Assembly: GCA_002311925.1 (NCBI GenBank)
Contig: DCAK01000073.1
Span: forward strand, 7,378-13,159
Length of the DNA: 5,782 nt
Source: Planctomycetes bacterium UBA1135
Lineage (GTDB): Bacteria > Planctomycetota > UBA1135
Direction: 5' to 3'
The notes beneath the pieces were generated by a model. The model had not been told where the DNA came from. It was given only the letters and a program-made list of their open reading frames with translations, and made no database searches. The position numbers and the translations under genes were made by a program. Numbering within the stretch: the first letter of the stretch is position 1; each line of letters opens with the position of its first letter. Positions 1 through 5,782 of this stretch are shown one piece after another.

Positions 1-419
1 GCGGAGGCAGCCGCCCGAGGCTCGCCGACCCCGCCGAAGACCACTTCGAGAAGACCGCCCTCTTCCGCATCCGAAGTCCTCGAGGTGAGGGTCAGCCGAG
101 CCACAGCCCCTATGCTGGCAAGCGCCTCGCCCCGGAAGCCAAGGGTGGCCACGGCTTCCAGGTCGGCGGGTTCCCGGAGCTTGGAGGTCGCATGAGCCGA
201 AACGGCAAGAAAAAGCTCCTCGCGTGGGATTCCTCCCCCATCGTCCAGAACTTCCATGCGGGATATCCCGCCCTCGAGCAGAGCGACTCGAATCCTGGTG
301 GCGCCGGAATCCAAGGAATTCTCCACCAACTCCTTCACCACCGACGCTGGTCTTTCCACCACTTCTCCGGCGGCAATCTGGTCGATGACCTTGCGGTCGA
401 GAGCGAGAATCGGATTCAT
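1..419 (-). CDS. mutL: DNA mismatch repair protein MutL, N-terminal part (3' end beyond window)
   Basis: MutL is the homodimeric GHKL ATPase that links MutS mismatch recognition to strand incision. Reading the minus strand from ATG 419-417 gives 139 codons, open to the left edge. The Bergerat ATP-binding fold is clear: [20 protein letters not shown] at residues 15-34 holds the expected catalytic Glu30 and the Mg-binding Asn34. DDGGGI (59-64) is the ATP-lid motif, with Asp in place of the Asn of the usual DNGxG. HATSK (76-80) and GFRGEAL (94-100) follow. The C-terminal dimerisation domain is outside the window, so an endonuclease motif cannot be judged. The ATG overlaps the holA stop as ATGA, and no strong Shine-Dalgarno sequence precedes it, so translation is probably coupled to holA. 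Family assignment is near certain because the motifs are diagnostic. Confidence 0.97.
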   Translation of the reverse strand, partial: MNPILALDRKVIDQIAAGEVVERPASVVKELVENSLDSGATRIRVALLEGGISRMEVLDDGGGIPREELFLAVSAHATSKLREPADLEAVATLGFRGEALASIGAVARLTLTSRTSDAEEGGLLEVVFGGVGEPRAAAS

Positions 420-1561
420 CGACGGGCTCGGGAATGGTGGCAATGGAAAGCCAATTCTTCAAGAGCATCCAGGGGGTCCTGCCACCCTTCCACTCGAATG
501 CGTCGTTCGGCCCGGCGAATCGCCGAAAGAATGCGAGCCAATCTGCCGGGCTTCAAGTTCCTGATTCTCTCCTGCATCCTCGAGGCGGGCGGACCCGTCG
601 GAGGAACACCCCCGGCCTTGAGAGCGGCGGCCGAAGTTGCGCCGCCGGACAGGGCATCGGCCACCGCCCGGGTCCGGCCCCGTTCACGGGCGAGCAGTGA
701 AAGGGCCATGTGGGCGGCATCCCTGGGAACCAGTCGGCGGCCGTCCCAGGTACGCATGCCCAGGCGGCGCATGTGGTCCAGGCGCGCGAAAGCCTTGGCT
801 CCGTCACCAGCCAGAACCGCCTCCGCGAAATCGGAAGCCGACCCCTCGGTTCCGCCGCCGGCGACTTCCAGAACCTCGGTTTCCCCGACCCGGTCGTGGC
901 CGAGGAGCTTGAGATGTTCCAATGTGCCGAGAATCTGGGCGGGCCGATCGCCTGCATACTGAATCAAGGCTCCCGCCCCGCCGGGGACGAGTTGCATCCC
1001 CAAGGTGCGGGCTTCAAAAACCGCAAAGACGGCGGCTTCACTCGCATCGAGGTCTCCGGGTTTCCAAGGGGGTGGGTCGCCGTAAAGACGCCGAAATCCT
1101 TCCGCCCGAGCGCCGTCCACGAGGAAAAGAGGTTCGAGCATCTTCATGGACACCTTTCCAGGGCAGTCCAGCACGACCCAAGCCGGCCGACCTTCGCCCC
1201 TGCACGCGGAAGCAAGGGCGGCAGCAAGCCCCTTGGACCGCTTGAAAACCGCGGTTGCCCGACTGAAAATCATCATCCTGCGGCCTCCAAAAAGGGAGGC
1301 GGAACCCATGAAAGCCTCGAGGGGCGCAGGGTCGAAATCCGGGTCGGCCCCGTCGGCCTCGAGAAGTTCCAGGTCGTCCTGGTTGCGAGCCCAAATGCGG
1401 ATTTCGTCCAGAATTTTTTCGGCGAACCAAGGCTCCCCCTCTCCCCTCGCAGGGCCGTGCAGGATCAAAAGGGGGGGCAGTTCCCCCGCCTCCGCGGCGG
1501 CGCAGAGTTCCCGGCAGGTGGATGCCGGGTCGGGCTTGCGCTTGGTTTTCGAGGGGCTCAC
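416..1561 (-). CDS. holA: DNA polymerase III subunit delta (HolA-like)
   Basis: Delta is the clamp-loader subunit that opens the beta sliding clamp. From GTG 1561-1559 the product is 381 residues, slightly longer than the usual 330-350. Family landmarks appear in order: [19 protein letters not shown] (28-46), matching the degenerate nucleotide-binding-fold start of delta; an [13 protein letters not shown] segment (87-99), matching the clamp-contacting region; a strand with WVVLD (128-132); an [18 protein letters not shown] stretch (203-220), matching the 'elekL' helix; and the C-terminal [17 protein letters not shown] (343-359), like the family's ending helices. There is no Walker A lysine motif, as expected for delta. 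The GTG start is preferred because it forms a GTGA overlap with the ubiA stop; ATG 1591-1589, 10 codons upstream, is the alternative. The sequence is divergent, so the call rests on domain layout and the neighbouring mutL. Confidence 0.86.
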   Translation of the reverse strand: MSPSKTKRKPDPASTCRELCAAAEAGELPPLLILHGPARGEGEPWFAEKILDEIRIWARNQDDLELLEADGADPDFDPAPLEAFMGSASLFGGRRMMIFSRATAVFKRSKGLAAALASACRGEGRPAWVVLDCPGKVSMKMLEPLFLVDGARAEGFRRLYGDPPPWKPGDLDASEAAVFAVFEARTLGMQLVPGGAGALIQYAGDRPAQILGTLEHLKLLGHDRVGETEVLEVAGGGTEGSASDFAEAVLAGDGAKAFARLDHMRRLGMRTWDGRRLVPRDAAHMALSLLARERGRTRAVADALSGGATSAAALKAGGVPPTGPPASRMQERIRNLKPGRLARILSAIRRAERRIRVEGWQDPLDALEELAFHCHHSRARR

Positions 1562-2442
1562 GACCCAAGCGTACCTGCGCCGTTTCCCCATTGGACCTGG
1601 GCCAGAACCCCGGCGAAGAAGACCATTCCCACCCAGGAGTTGACCTTGAAGAAGGCAATCGGGATGCGGTCGATTCGGCCGCCCATCAGGAGAGCGTGTT
1701 CAGCGGCGAGGAGAATTCCACAGCCACCCACGCCGAGAAAATAAGGAAGGGAGAAGCCCGCCTCGAATCCGGCCCACGCAAAGGCCGCCACCGCGGCGAT
1801 GTGCAACCCAGCGGCCATGACCCGGCTTCGACCCGCGCCCCAACGGGCCGGAATGGATTTCAATCCGGACCTGCGGTCGACTTCAAGGTCCTGAATTGAA
1901 TAAAAAATGTCGAAACCCGTGGTCCAACAAGCACAGCCCAGGCCTATCCACAGGGGAACCTCCCATCCGGGAAGGAAATCCTTGGCCACGGCCAACCAGG
2001 CCCCGGCCGGAGCCAGCCCGAGCGCGATTCCGAGTCCGGCGTGGCAGAGAAAGGTGAAGCGCTTGAGGTGGGAATAGCCGAGGAGAATCCCCAGGGCCGG
2101 AAATGCCAACCAACCACAGAGGGGGGAGAGGAGAAAAGCGGAGCCCAGAAAACCCAGGGAACAGGCAAGGACAAGGCCCTTGGCAAACCCCGAAGAAAGG
2201 GTGCCGGTCACCAATTCCCGTGAGGCGGTTCGCGGATTCAATGCATCGAAGGGAAGGTCAACCACGCGATTCCAACCCATGGCGGCGGTACGCGCGAAAA
2301 TCGCGGCCAGTACCAGAAGGCCCAGGTCAGCCCAGGGCGGCCTGCCATCGGCCGCAATCCATCCTCCGGCCAGGGCGAAGGGAAGGGCGAAAACCGTGTG
2401 CTCGAACTTGACCAGCCGAGCAGTGGCAGTGATTCGATTCAC
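1558..2442 (-). CDS. ubiA: UbiA-family polyprenyltransferase (4-hydroxybenzoate or MqnP-type)
   Basis: This integral membrane enzyme transfers a polyprenyl chain from its diphosphate to an aromatic acceptor in quinone synthesis. The 294-residue product has both Mg-diphosphate motifs: NRVVDLPFDALNPRTASR at 58-75 (Asn58, Asp62, Asp66, Arg71, Arg75) and YSIQDLEVDR at 181-190 (Asp185, Asp189), followed by GLKSIPARWG. About eight or nine hydrophobic segments surround them, and length is normal for the family. GTG 2442-2440 is chosen as the start: it overlaps the ubiX stop as GTGA and places the conserved ARLVKFEHTVFALPFALAG region at residues 8-26, as in relatives. Reading further upstream would overlap ubiX deeply. 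The second-motif style resembles UbiA-like enzymes from organisms using the futalosine menaquinone route (MqnP), but 4-hydroxybenzoate cannot be excluded as acceptor. Confidence 0.94.
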   Translation of the reverse strand: MNRITATARLVKFEHTVFALPFALAGGWIAADGRPPWADLGLLVLAAIFARTAAMGWNRVVDLPFDALNPRTASRELVTGTLSSGFAKGLVLACSLGFLGSAFLLSPLCGWLAFPALGILLGYSHLKRFTFLCHAGLGIALGLAPAGAWLAVAKDFLPGWEVPLWIGLGCACWTTGFDIFYSIQDLEVDRRSGLKSIPARWGAGRSRVMAAGLHIAAVAAFAWAGFEAGFSLPYFLGVGGCGILLAAEHALLMGGRIDRIPIAFFKVNSWVGMVFFAGVLAQVQWGNGAGTLGS

Positions 2443-3077
2443 CGAGTGGCGAGGGTTCCACCCTCCCATGCGGGAACCCCATCCTGGGGGATGGCGAGGA
2501 CCCCGAGGATCTTGGAGCAGACGTGGTCCACCAGGTCGTCGATGGTTCGGGGTTGGTGATAGAACCCCGGACAGGCAGGCAGGAGGACCGCTCCCGCCCA
2601 TGCAAGGCGGCTCATCTGGTCGAGATGGGTACGGGAAAGAGGAGTCTCCCTGGGAACCAGAACCAGCGGACGGCCTTCCTTGAGGGAAACCTGGGCGGCT
2701 CTTTCTATGAGATTGGATGCCGACCCTGAGGCGATTCCCGAAAGGGTGGAAAGGGAACACGGTGCGACGACGACTCCGCGCACACCACTCGAACCGGAGG
2801 CGGGAGCGGCGCCGATGTCCTCATGGGAATGAATCTTCACCTTCCCTGCGGAGCTTTCCTGCTCGAGAAACTGTTCAACCCCGTCCCGAAGATGAAGACC
2901 GAGTTCCTCTTTCAGGACCCTCTCGGCTGCGGGGCTGTAACAGAGGTCGACCTGGATTCCGGCGGCGACCAGCATCCTCAAGGCTCGGGTCCCGTAAAGG
3001 GCACCGCTTGCGCCGGTGACGGCCAGGAAAATCCTGCCGGGGGCGTCAAATGAGGATGAGGGCGTTGTAGAAGGCAT
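2439..3077 (-). CDS. ubiX: Flavin prenyltransferase UbiX (UbiX/Pad1 family)
   Basis: UbiX joins a dimethylallyl group to reduced FMN, making the prenyl-FMN cofactor used by UbiD-type decarboxylases. The 212-residue product carries the family signature: FLAVTGASGALYG at 17-29 (FMN phosphate loop, Ser24), an ASGS segment (93-96), APCSLSTLSGIASG (105-118), SLKEGRPLVLVPRETPL (131-147, with Lys133, Arg143, Glu144) and GFYHQP (171-176, Tyr173). Where relatives have a conserved Arg (Arg185 in Pseudomonas aeruginosa numbering, as I recall it), this protein has Lys189; the 'KERR' of relatives reads KEGR here. ATG 3077-3075 is the only reasonable start and leaves a short polar leader. It overlaps the end of the CPBP gene by 32 bases and has no clear ribosome binding site. 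No ubiD partner is in the window. Confidence 0.95.
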   Translation of the reverse strand: MPSTTPSSSFDAPGRIFLAVTGASGALYGTRALRMLVAAGIQVDLCYSPAAERVLKEELGLHLRDGVEQFLEQESSAGKVKIHSHEDIGAAPASGSSGVRGVVVAPCSLSTLSGIASGSASNLIERAAQVSLKEGRPLVLVPRETPLSRTHLDQMSRLAWAGAVLLPACPGFYHQPRTIDDLVDHVCSKILGVLAIPQDGVPAWEGGTLATR

Positions 3078-3753
3078 GGGCGTAGGCGACGACCGCAAGG
3101 CCACGCCAAGAATAAAGGACGCCCAGGAGAACCCCGGCGAGAAAGCGGAAAAGAAGGATGGGAGGGTCGAGTTGGGAAGGGTCTCCCCATCCATGGGCCA
3201 GCGAGAAACAACCGGCGGAAACCAGCAAACCGAGGGCCCATGCCGGGCCGGAAGAGCTTTCTCCCCAACCCAGGCCGCGCAGGACTCCCTTGGCGAGAGT
3301 GAACACCCATCCCAGAAGAAGGGCGCGAAAGAGAAGCTCTTCGTAAAGGCCGGCGCCGGCGGCCAGGGAGAAGCCCCCCCGAAGGCCACCCTCGGTTTCC
3401 CAGCCAAGCCCACCGCCATTTCCAAGAACGGAGGTCAGCCAAGCGAGGGCCGGGTGAAGGGCGAATCCCCAAATCATGCCCTCGAAGGCCGCGAACAATG
3501 CCCCCGCCCGCCAAGGCACGGAAAGAGAGCGAATCCTCCCCAAAGCCCAAAGGCCAGCCAGTCCCAAGATTGCGGCCAGGGTCCAGGGCGCGCCCTCCCC
3601 GAGCAGCCCGAGGCATTTTTCGACCAGGGAATAGGCGGCGCTTCCGGCCTCCCTCCTTCCGGCAAGATGCACCAAAGCCAGCGGAAGCAGGACCAGGAAG
3701 GTCACGGCCGGGTCCTGGGAAGCCCCCTCCAGTCGGCTCCACGCCTTTTTCAT
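3046..3753 (-). CDS. CPBP-family intramembrane metalloprotease (Rce1/Abi-like)
   Basis: This 235-residue, multi-spanning membrane protein shows the three CPBP (CaaX protease and bacteriocin-processing) motifs: YEELLFR at 137-143 (Glu138, Glu139, Arg143; the EExxxR motif), FSLAH at 183-187 (Phe183, His187; FxxxH), and AHAFYN at 225-230 (His226, Asn230; HxxxN). In the family these Glu and His residues form the site of a glutamate-type intramembrane protease, as in eukaryotic Rce1. Hydrophobic segments lie around residues 16-31, 55-72, 84-100, 126-156, 171-187 and 199-230. The start ATG 3753-3751 overlaps the ubiE stop as ATGA and has a GGGAAG stretch just upstream that could bind the ribosome. 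All expected catalytic residues are present, so it is probably active. The substrate is unknown. Lying between ubiE and ubiX, it may process an envelope protein or simply share the operon. Confidence 0.88.
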   Translation of the reverse strand: MKKAWSRLEGASQDPAVTFLVLLPLALVHLAGRREAGSAAYSLVEKCLGLLGEGAPWTLAAILGLAGLWALGRIRSLSVPWRAGALFAAFEGMIWGFALHPALAWLTSVLGNGGGLGWETEGGLRGGFSLAAGAGLYEELLFRALLLGWVFTLAKGVLRGLGWGESSSGPAWALGLLVSAGCFSLAHGWGDPSQLDPPILLFRFLAGVLLGVLYSWRGLAVVAYAHAFYNALILI

Positions 3754-4466
3754 GAATCTTCCCGCAGGGAACCCGAGAGAACCCGGGCGACCCCGCCCGC
3801 GAAAGCCTTGTCCTTGATTCCGACGAATCCGGATTCCTCCATCCAGCCCGCCACTACCGCATGGGAGTGGAAGGAGTCGACGCTCTCCGGCAGGTAGCGG
3901 TAGGCGCTCGGATCGGCGCCCAGGAGGACGGCCCACTTCGGGAGAATACGATGAAAATAAAATCGAAAGAGGGGCCCCCAAATCTTTCCCGGAATGGGGA
4001 AAAATTCAAGGATTGCGATGCGCCCACCCGGTTTCAGGACCCGCGCGCATTCTCGAAGGACTTCTCTGGGCTCAGAAGTGTTTCTCAAGCCGAAGGCGCA
4101 AGCAGCGGCGGAAAAGCATGAATCCTTGAAGGGAATCTTTCCGGCGTCCCCGCAGACCCAGGCCACCCTCGCTCGGTCCATTGAACTTTTCTTCGACGCT
4201 TCATTGAGCATGGGCGCCGCGAAATCCAGTCCGCGGGAAATCACCCCGCCTTCCGCCGCCAACAGGGCAAGATCTCCGGTTCCGCAACAGAGGTCGAGAA
4301 GGACATCTCCGGCCTTGAGATGGAGTGCCTGGAGGGAACGCAGGCGCCATCCCCTGTCGCGGCCGAGGGAGGTCACCCGGTTGATGCGGTCGTAGCGGGA
4401 GGCCGCCTTCCCGAACATGGCCCGAATCTCCCGGGCGGCTGGGCCGTCCTGCTTCGGACCTTCCAA
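3750..4466 (-). CDS. ubiE: Demethylmenaquinone/ubiquinone C-methyltransferase (UbiE/MenG)
   Basis: This SAM-dependent methyltransferase adds the ring C-methyl group in the last step of menaquinone synthesis (and a late step of ubiquinone synthesis). The 238-residue product has the UbiE hallmarks: MFGKAASRYDRINRVTSLG at 17-35, motif I LLDLCCGTGDLAL at 56-68, an acidic residue after strand 2 (Asp81), FGLRN at 125-129, RVLKPGGRIAILEF at 142-155 and AYRYLPESVDSF at 188-199. The start is TTG 4466-4464. It is preferred because relatives conserve residues before the first internal Met (a pattern like 'VRAMF'). ATG 4418-4416, preceded by GGGAG, is the alternative and would give 222 residues. The gene begins 8 bases after the propeller gene and ends in an ATGA overlap with the CPBP gene. 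Confidence 0.95.
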   Translation of the reverse strand: MEGPKQDGPAAREIRAMFGKAASRYDRINRVTSLGRDRGWRLRSLQALHLKAGDVLLDLCCGTGDLALLAAEGGVISRGLDFAAPMLNEASKKSSMDRARVAWVCGDAGKIPFKDSCFSAAACAFGLRNTSEPREVLRECARVLKPGGRIAILEFFPIPGKIWGPLFRFYFHRILPKWAVLLGADPSAYRYLPESVDSFHSHAVVAGWMEESGFVGIKDKAFAGGVARVLSGSLREDS

Positions 4467-4474
4467 AGCCGTTT

Positions 4475-4490
4475 CTACTGGCGCCAGTAG
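4475..4490. repeat. Perfect 16-bp palindrome at the propeller/ubiE junction
   Basis: CTACTGGCGCCAGTAG reads identically on both strands, and the flanking bases break the symmetry. It contains the TAG stop (4477-4475) of the propeller gene and ends 8 bases before the TTG start of ubiE. In RNA it could form a 6-bp stem with a GCGC loop, overlapping the region where a ubiE ribosome binding site would lie. No T-run follows, so it is not a standard intrinsic terminator. It could be an operator, a weak RNA hairpin affecting ubiE translation, or chance. Confidence 0.5.
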
Positions 4491-5782
4491 TGGCAGAGAA
4501 CCCGGGAACCGGGAACGGGAATCGGGTCCACGAAGGGGGTTCCGTTGGCAAGGTTGATGACATCCACCCAGCCGTTCGCATTCGCGGCGAACAGGAACTG
4601 GGGCTCACTGACGGGAATTGTTCCTCCGGGCACGGGTCGGCGCATTCCCTTGCCGGAATGGTTGATGGTGATGGCGCCCGCGTAGAGAGAAGTGCTGTCG
4701 GCCATTCCGCCAGAGTTGCTGAGATCGTCCACGGCAAGATCAACGATGCTCGCCGAGGAAAACACTCCCGACCATTCGTACTGAGTCGTGAATTCCTTGG
4801 CCCGGAAATTCGGGTCGGGGAGGAAGGTGGAAAGGGTGATGGGCCGGGGGCCGGTCGGCGCCGACTTCAGGAAAATCTTTGCCACGGTGCCCACTCCGTT
4901 CTTGGAGTAGCCAAGGTACGCCGCGTGCACGGCGCTGTTCGGGTCGGGTTGAATGGTGGAGGCTCCGGGGAACCCGCTTGCCCCGTCCTGGGTCACGCTG
5001 CCGATAAAGTCGTCGTAGCCGATTCCCTGGTTCCCATCCGGGCCGGATTCAAAGACTTGAATCTGGCCGTTCTCCTGCACCACGTAGGCGTAGTAGAGGC
5101 CGGTTTGGAAACCGTGGGCGAGGTCCCGGTTGGATACGGCCAAGAAGCGGGGCTGGGCCACGCCGGGGATGATTTTCCGAACTTCAAGATCGGCATTGGA
5201 CAGGATGCAAAGAGAATTGGAATTCTCGCAGACCACTAGGATGTCCTCGCCATCGGGTTGCCAAACGATTTCCGAAGGGCCAAGACCGGTCCGGTTGTTC
5301 ACGGCGTCGTAAAGAGCCGAGGTCTTGATGATTGTATGGAAATTGACCGAATTGGGGTCGGTGTCGATGAACGAGATGGTGTTGGTTCCCTTGTTGCTCA
5401 CCGCAAGGGTGTTCAATGTGGGCGCAATGGCCAAGTCGTAGGGTTCGGAAATTGGAATGGAATCGAGCACGTTCATGCGGTTGCTGTTGACCACAACGAT
5501 GCGGTCGTTGGCGGAATCCAGCACATAGAGAAAGTGGCCGACTTGCTGCCGCAGAGTGAAGGTCGGGCAAGCCACATTGGAAGAAGCCGGTCCGAAAAAG
5601 CCCGCGTACTGGTTGCTGTTGGTGAGCAAGCCTGAAGGACCGAACCCGCCCAGGTCTCCAAAGGCGTCTCCAGGGTTGAGGAAGTTGGTGGCCAAGTTTC
5701 CGTCACCGTTCGCGTCCCCGTTCGTGGGCTGCTCGGCCTGGATGAGGGGGAAGAAGCAGGAGGGCGACATCAGCAATCTCGG
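4475..5782 (-). CDS. Secreted-type YVTN/YncE-like beta-propeller protein, 5' end beyond window
   Basis: The reading frame is open to the right edge, so the N-terminus is missing; the first possible starts inside are TTG 5776 and ATG 5770. Counting from 5776, 433 residues are visible. Residues 81-138 form a YVTN-like blade (FLYVLDSANDRIVVVN, then SEPYDLAIAP, then LAVSNKGTNTISFIDTD). A second blade spans about 165-205 (PSEIVWQPDGEDILVVCENSN), and weaker blade-like units follow to the C-terminus (for example AANANGWVDVINLANG). Near the N-terminus GDANGDGN (20-27) resembles the DxNxDG calcium loop of dockerin or EF-hand repeats. The protein is rich in Asn, Ser, Gly and Thr, unlike the enzymes downstream, and fits an extracytoplasmic location, though no signal peptide is visible. 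The function is unknown; such propellers often bind proteins or act as surface scaffolds. Confidence 0.8.
   Translation of the reverse strand, partial: PRLLMSPSCFFPLIQAEQPTNGDANGDGNLATNFLNPGDAFGDLGGFGPSGLLTNSNQYAGFFGPASSNVACPTFTLRQQVGHFLYVLDSANDRIVVVNSNRMNVLDSIPISEPYDLAIAPTLNTLAVSNKGTNTISFIDTDPNSVNFHTIIKTSALYDAVNNRTGLGPSEIVWQPDGEDILVVCENSNSLCILSNADLEVRKIIPGVAQPRFLAVSNRDLAHGFQTGLYYAYVVQENGQIQVFESGPDGNQGIGYDDFIGSVTQDGASGFPGASTIQPDPNSAVHAAYLGYSKNGVGTVAKIFLKSAPTGPRPITLSTFLPDPNFRAKEFTTQYEWSGVFSSASIVDLAVDDLSNSGGMADSTSLYAGAITINHSGKGMRRPVPGGTIPVSEPQFLFAANANGWVDVINLANGTPFVDPIPVPGSRVLCHYWRQ

Noticed and set aside
192..962. Plus-strand 256-codon open frame
   Set aside because: It is antisense to mutL and holA. 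Its Arg/Ser/Pro-rich product has no family features.
710..1744. Plus-strand 344-codon open frame
   Set aside because: It is antisense to holA and the end of ubiA, which have clear family matches. Its product is a low-complexity Gly/Arg/Pro-rich sequence with no recognisable motif, as expected from GC-rich shadow frames.
3078..3425. N-terminal extension of the ubiX frame up to 3425
   Set aside because: The added residues lie within the CPBP coding region in another frame and resemble no UbiX relative; ATG 3077 gives a normal UbiX length.
3016..3897. Plus-strand 293-codon open frame
   Set aside because: It is antisense to the CPBP gene and parts of ubiX and ubiE. The product is polar and repetitive in composition with no domain signature.
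4467..4490. Intrinsic terminator between the propeller gene and ubiE
   Set aside because: The palindrome can form only a 6-bp stem and is followed on the coding strand by AAACGGCTTTG, with no U-rich tract.
4490..5239. Plus-strand 249-codon open frame
   Set aside because: It lies opposite the propeller gene, whose blade motifs are clear; no motif or ribosome binding site supports the plus strand.

Overview
The window is a densely packed, GC-rich bacterial segment in which every supported gene lies on the minus strand. Read in the direction of transcription (right to left) the order is: a beta-propeller (YVTN/YncE-like) protein cut by the right edge; ubiE/menG (quinone C-methyltransferase); a CPBP-family membrane protein; ubiX (flavin prenyltransferase); ubiA (polyprenyltransferase); holA (DNA polymerase III delta subunit); and the first 139 codons of mutL, cut by the left edge. 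No stretch of 300 bases lacks a gene, and I see no RNA gene, mobile element, CRISPR array or convincing terminator.

From ubiE to mutL the genes have no intergenic space. Four of the five junctions are 4-base stop/start overlaps (ATGA or GTGA), and the fifth, CPBP to ubiX, overlaps by 32 bases. This is a typical translationally coupled operon. The only gap is 8 bases between the propeller gene and ubiE, where a perfect 16-base palindrome spans the propeller stop codon. A promoter for the group is not visible and probably lies to the right of the window.

The genes have two themes. UbiA attaches a polyprenyl tail to an aromatic acid. UbiX makes the prenylated FMN used by a UbiD-type decarboxylase, which is not in the window. 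UbiE methylates the ring. Together these are the late steps of menaquinone or ubiquinone synthesis; the UbiA/UbiX/UbiE set also fits the tail end of the futalosine menaquinone route. HolA loads the sliding clamp and MutL acts in mismatch repair, so the operon continues from quinone synthesis into DNA replication and repair.

The organism cannot be named from this window. The GC-rich minus-strand genes, a quinone pathway and a secreted-looking propeller protein with a dockerin-like DxNxDG loop suggest a free-living, envelope-rich bacterium. Planctomycetota or a similar environmental lineage is possible, but that is a guess. The genes look ordinary in function. The points worth a second look are the gene order, the embedded CPBP protein, a substitution at a conserved UbiX phosphate-binding position, and the palindrome at the propeller/ubiE junction.
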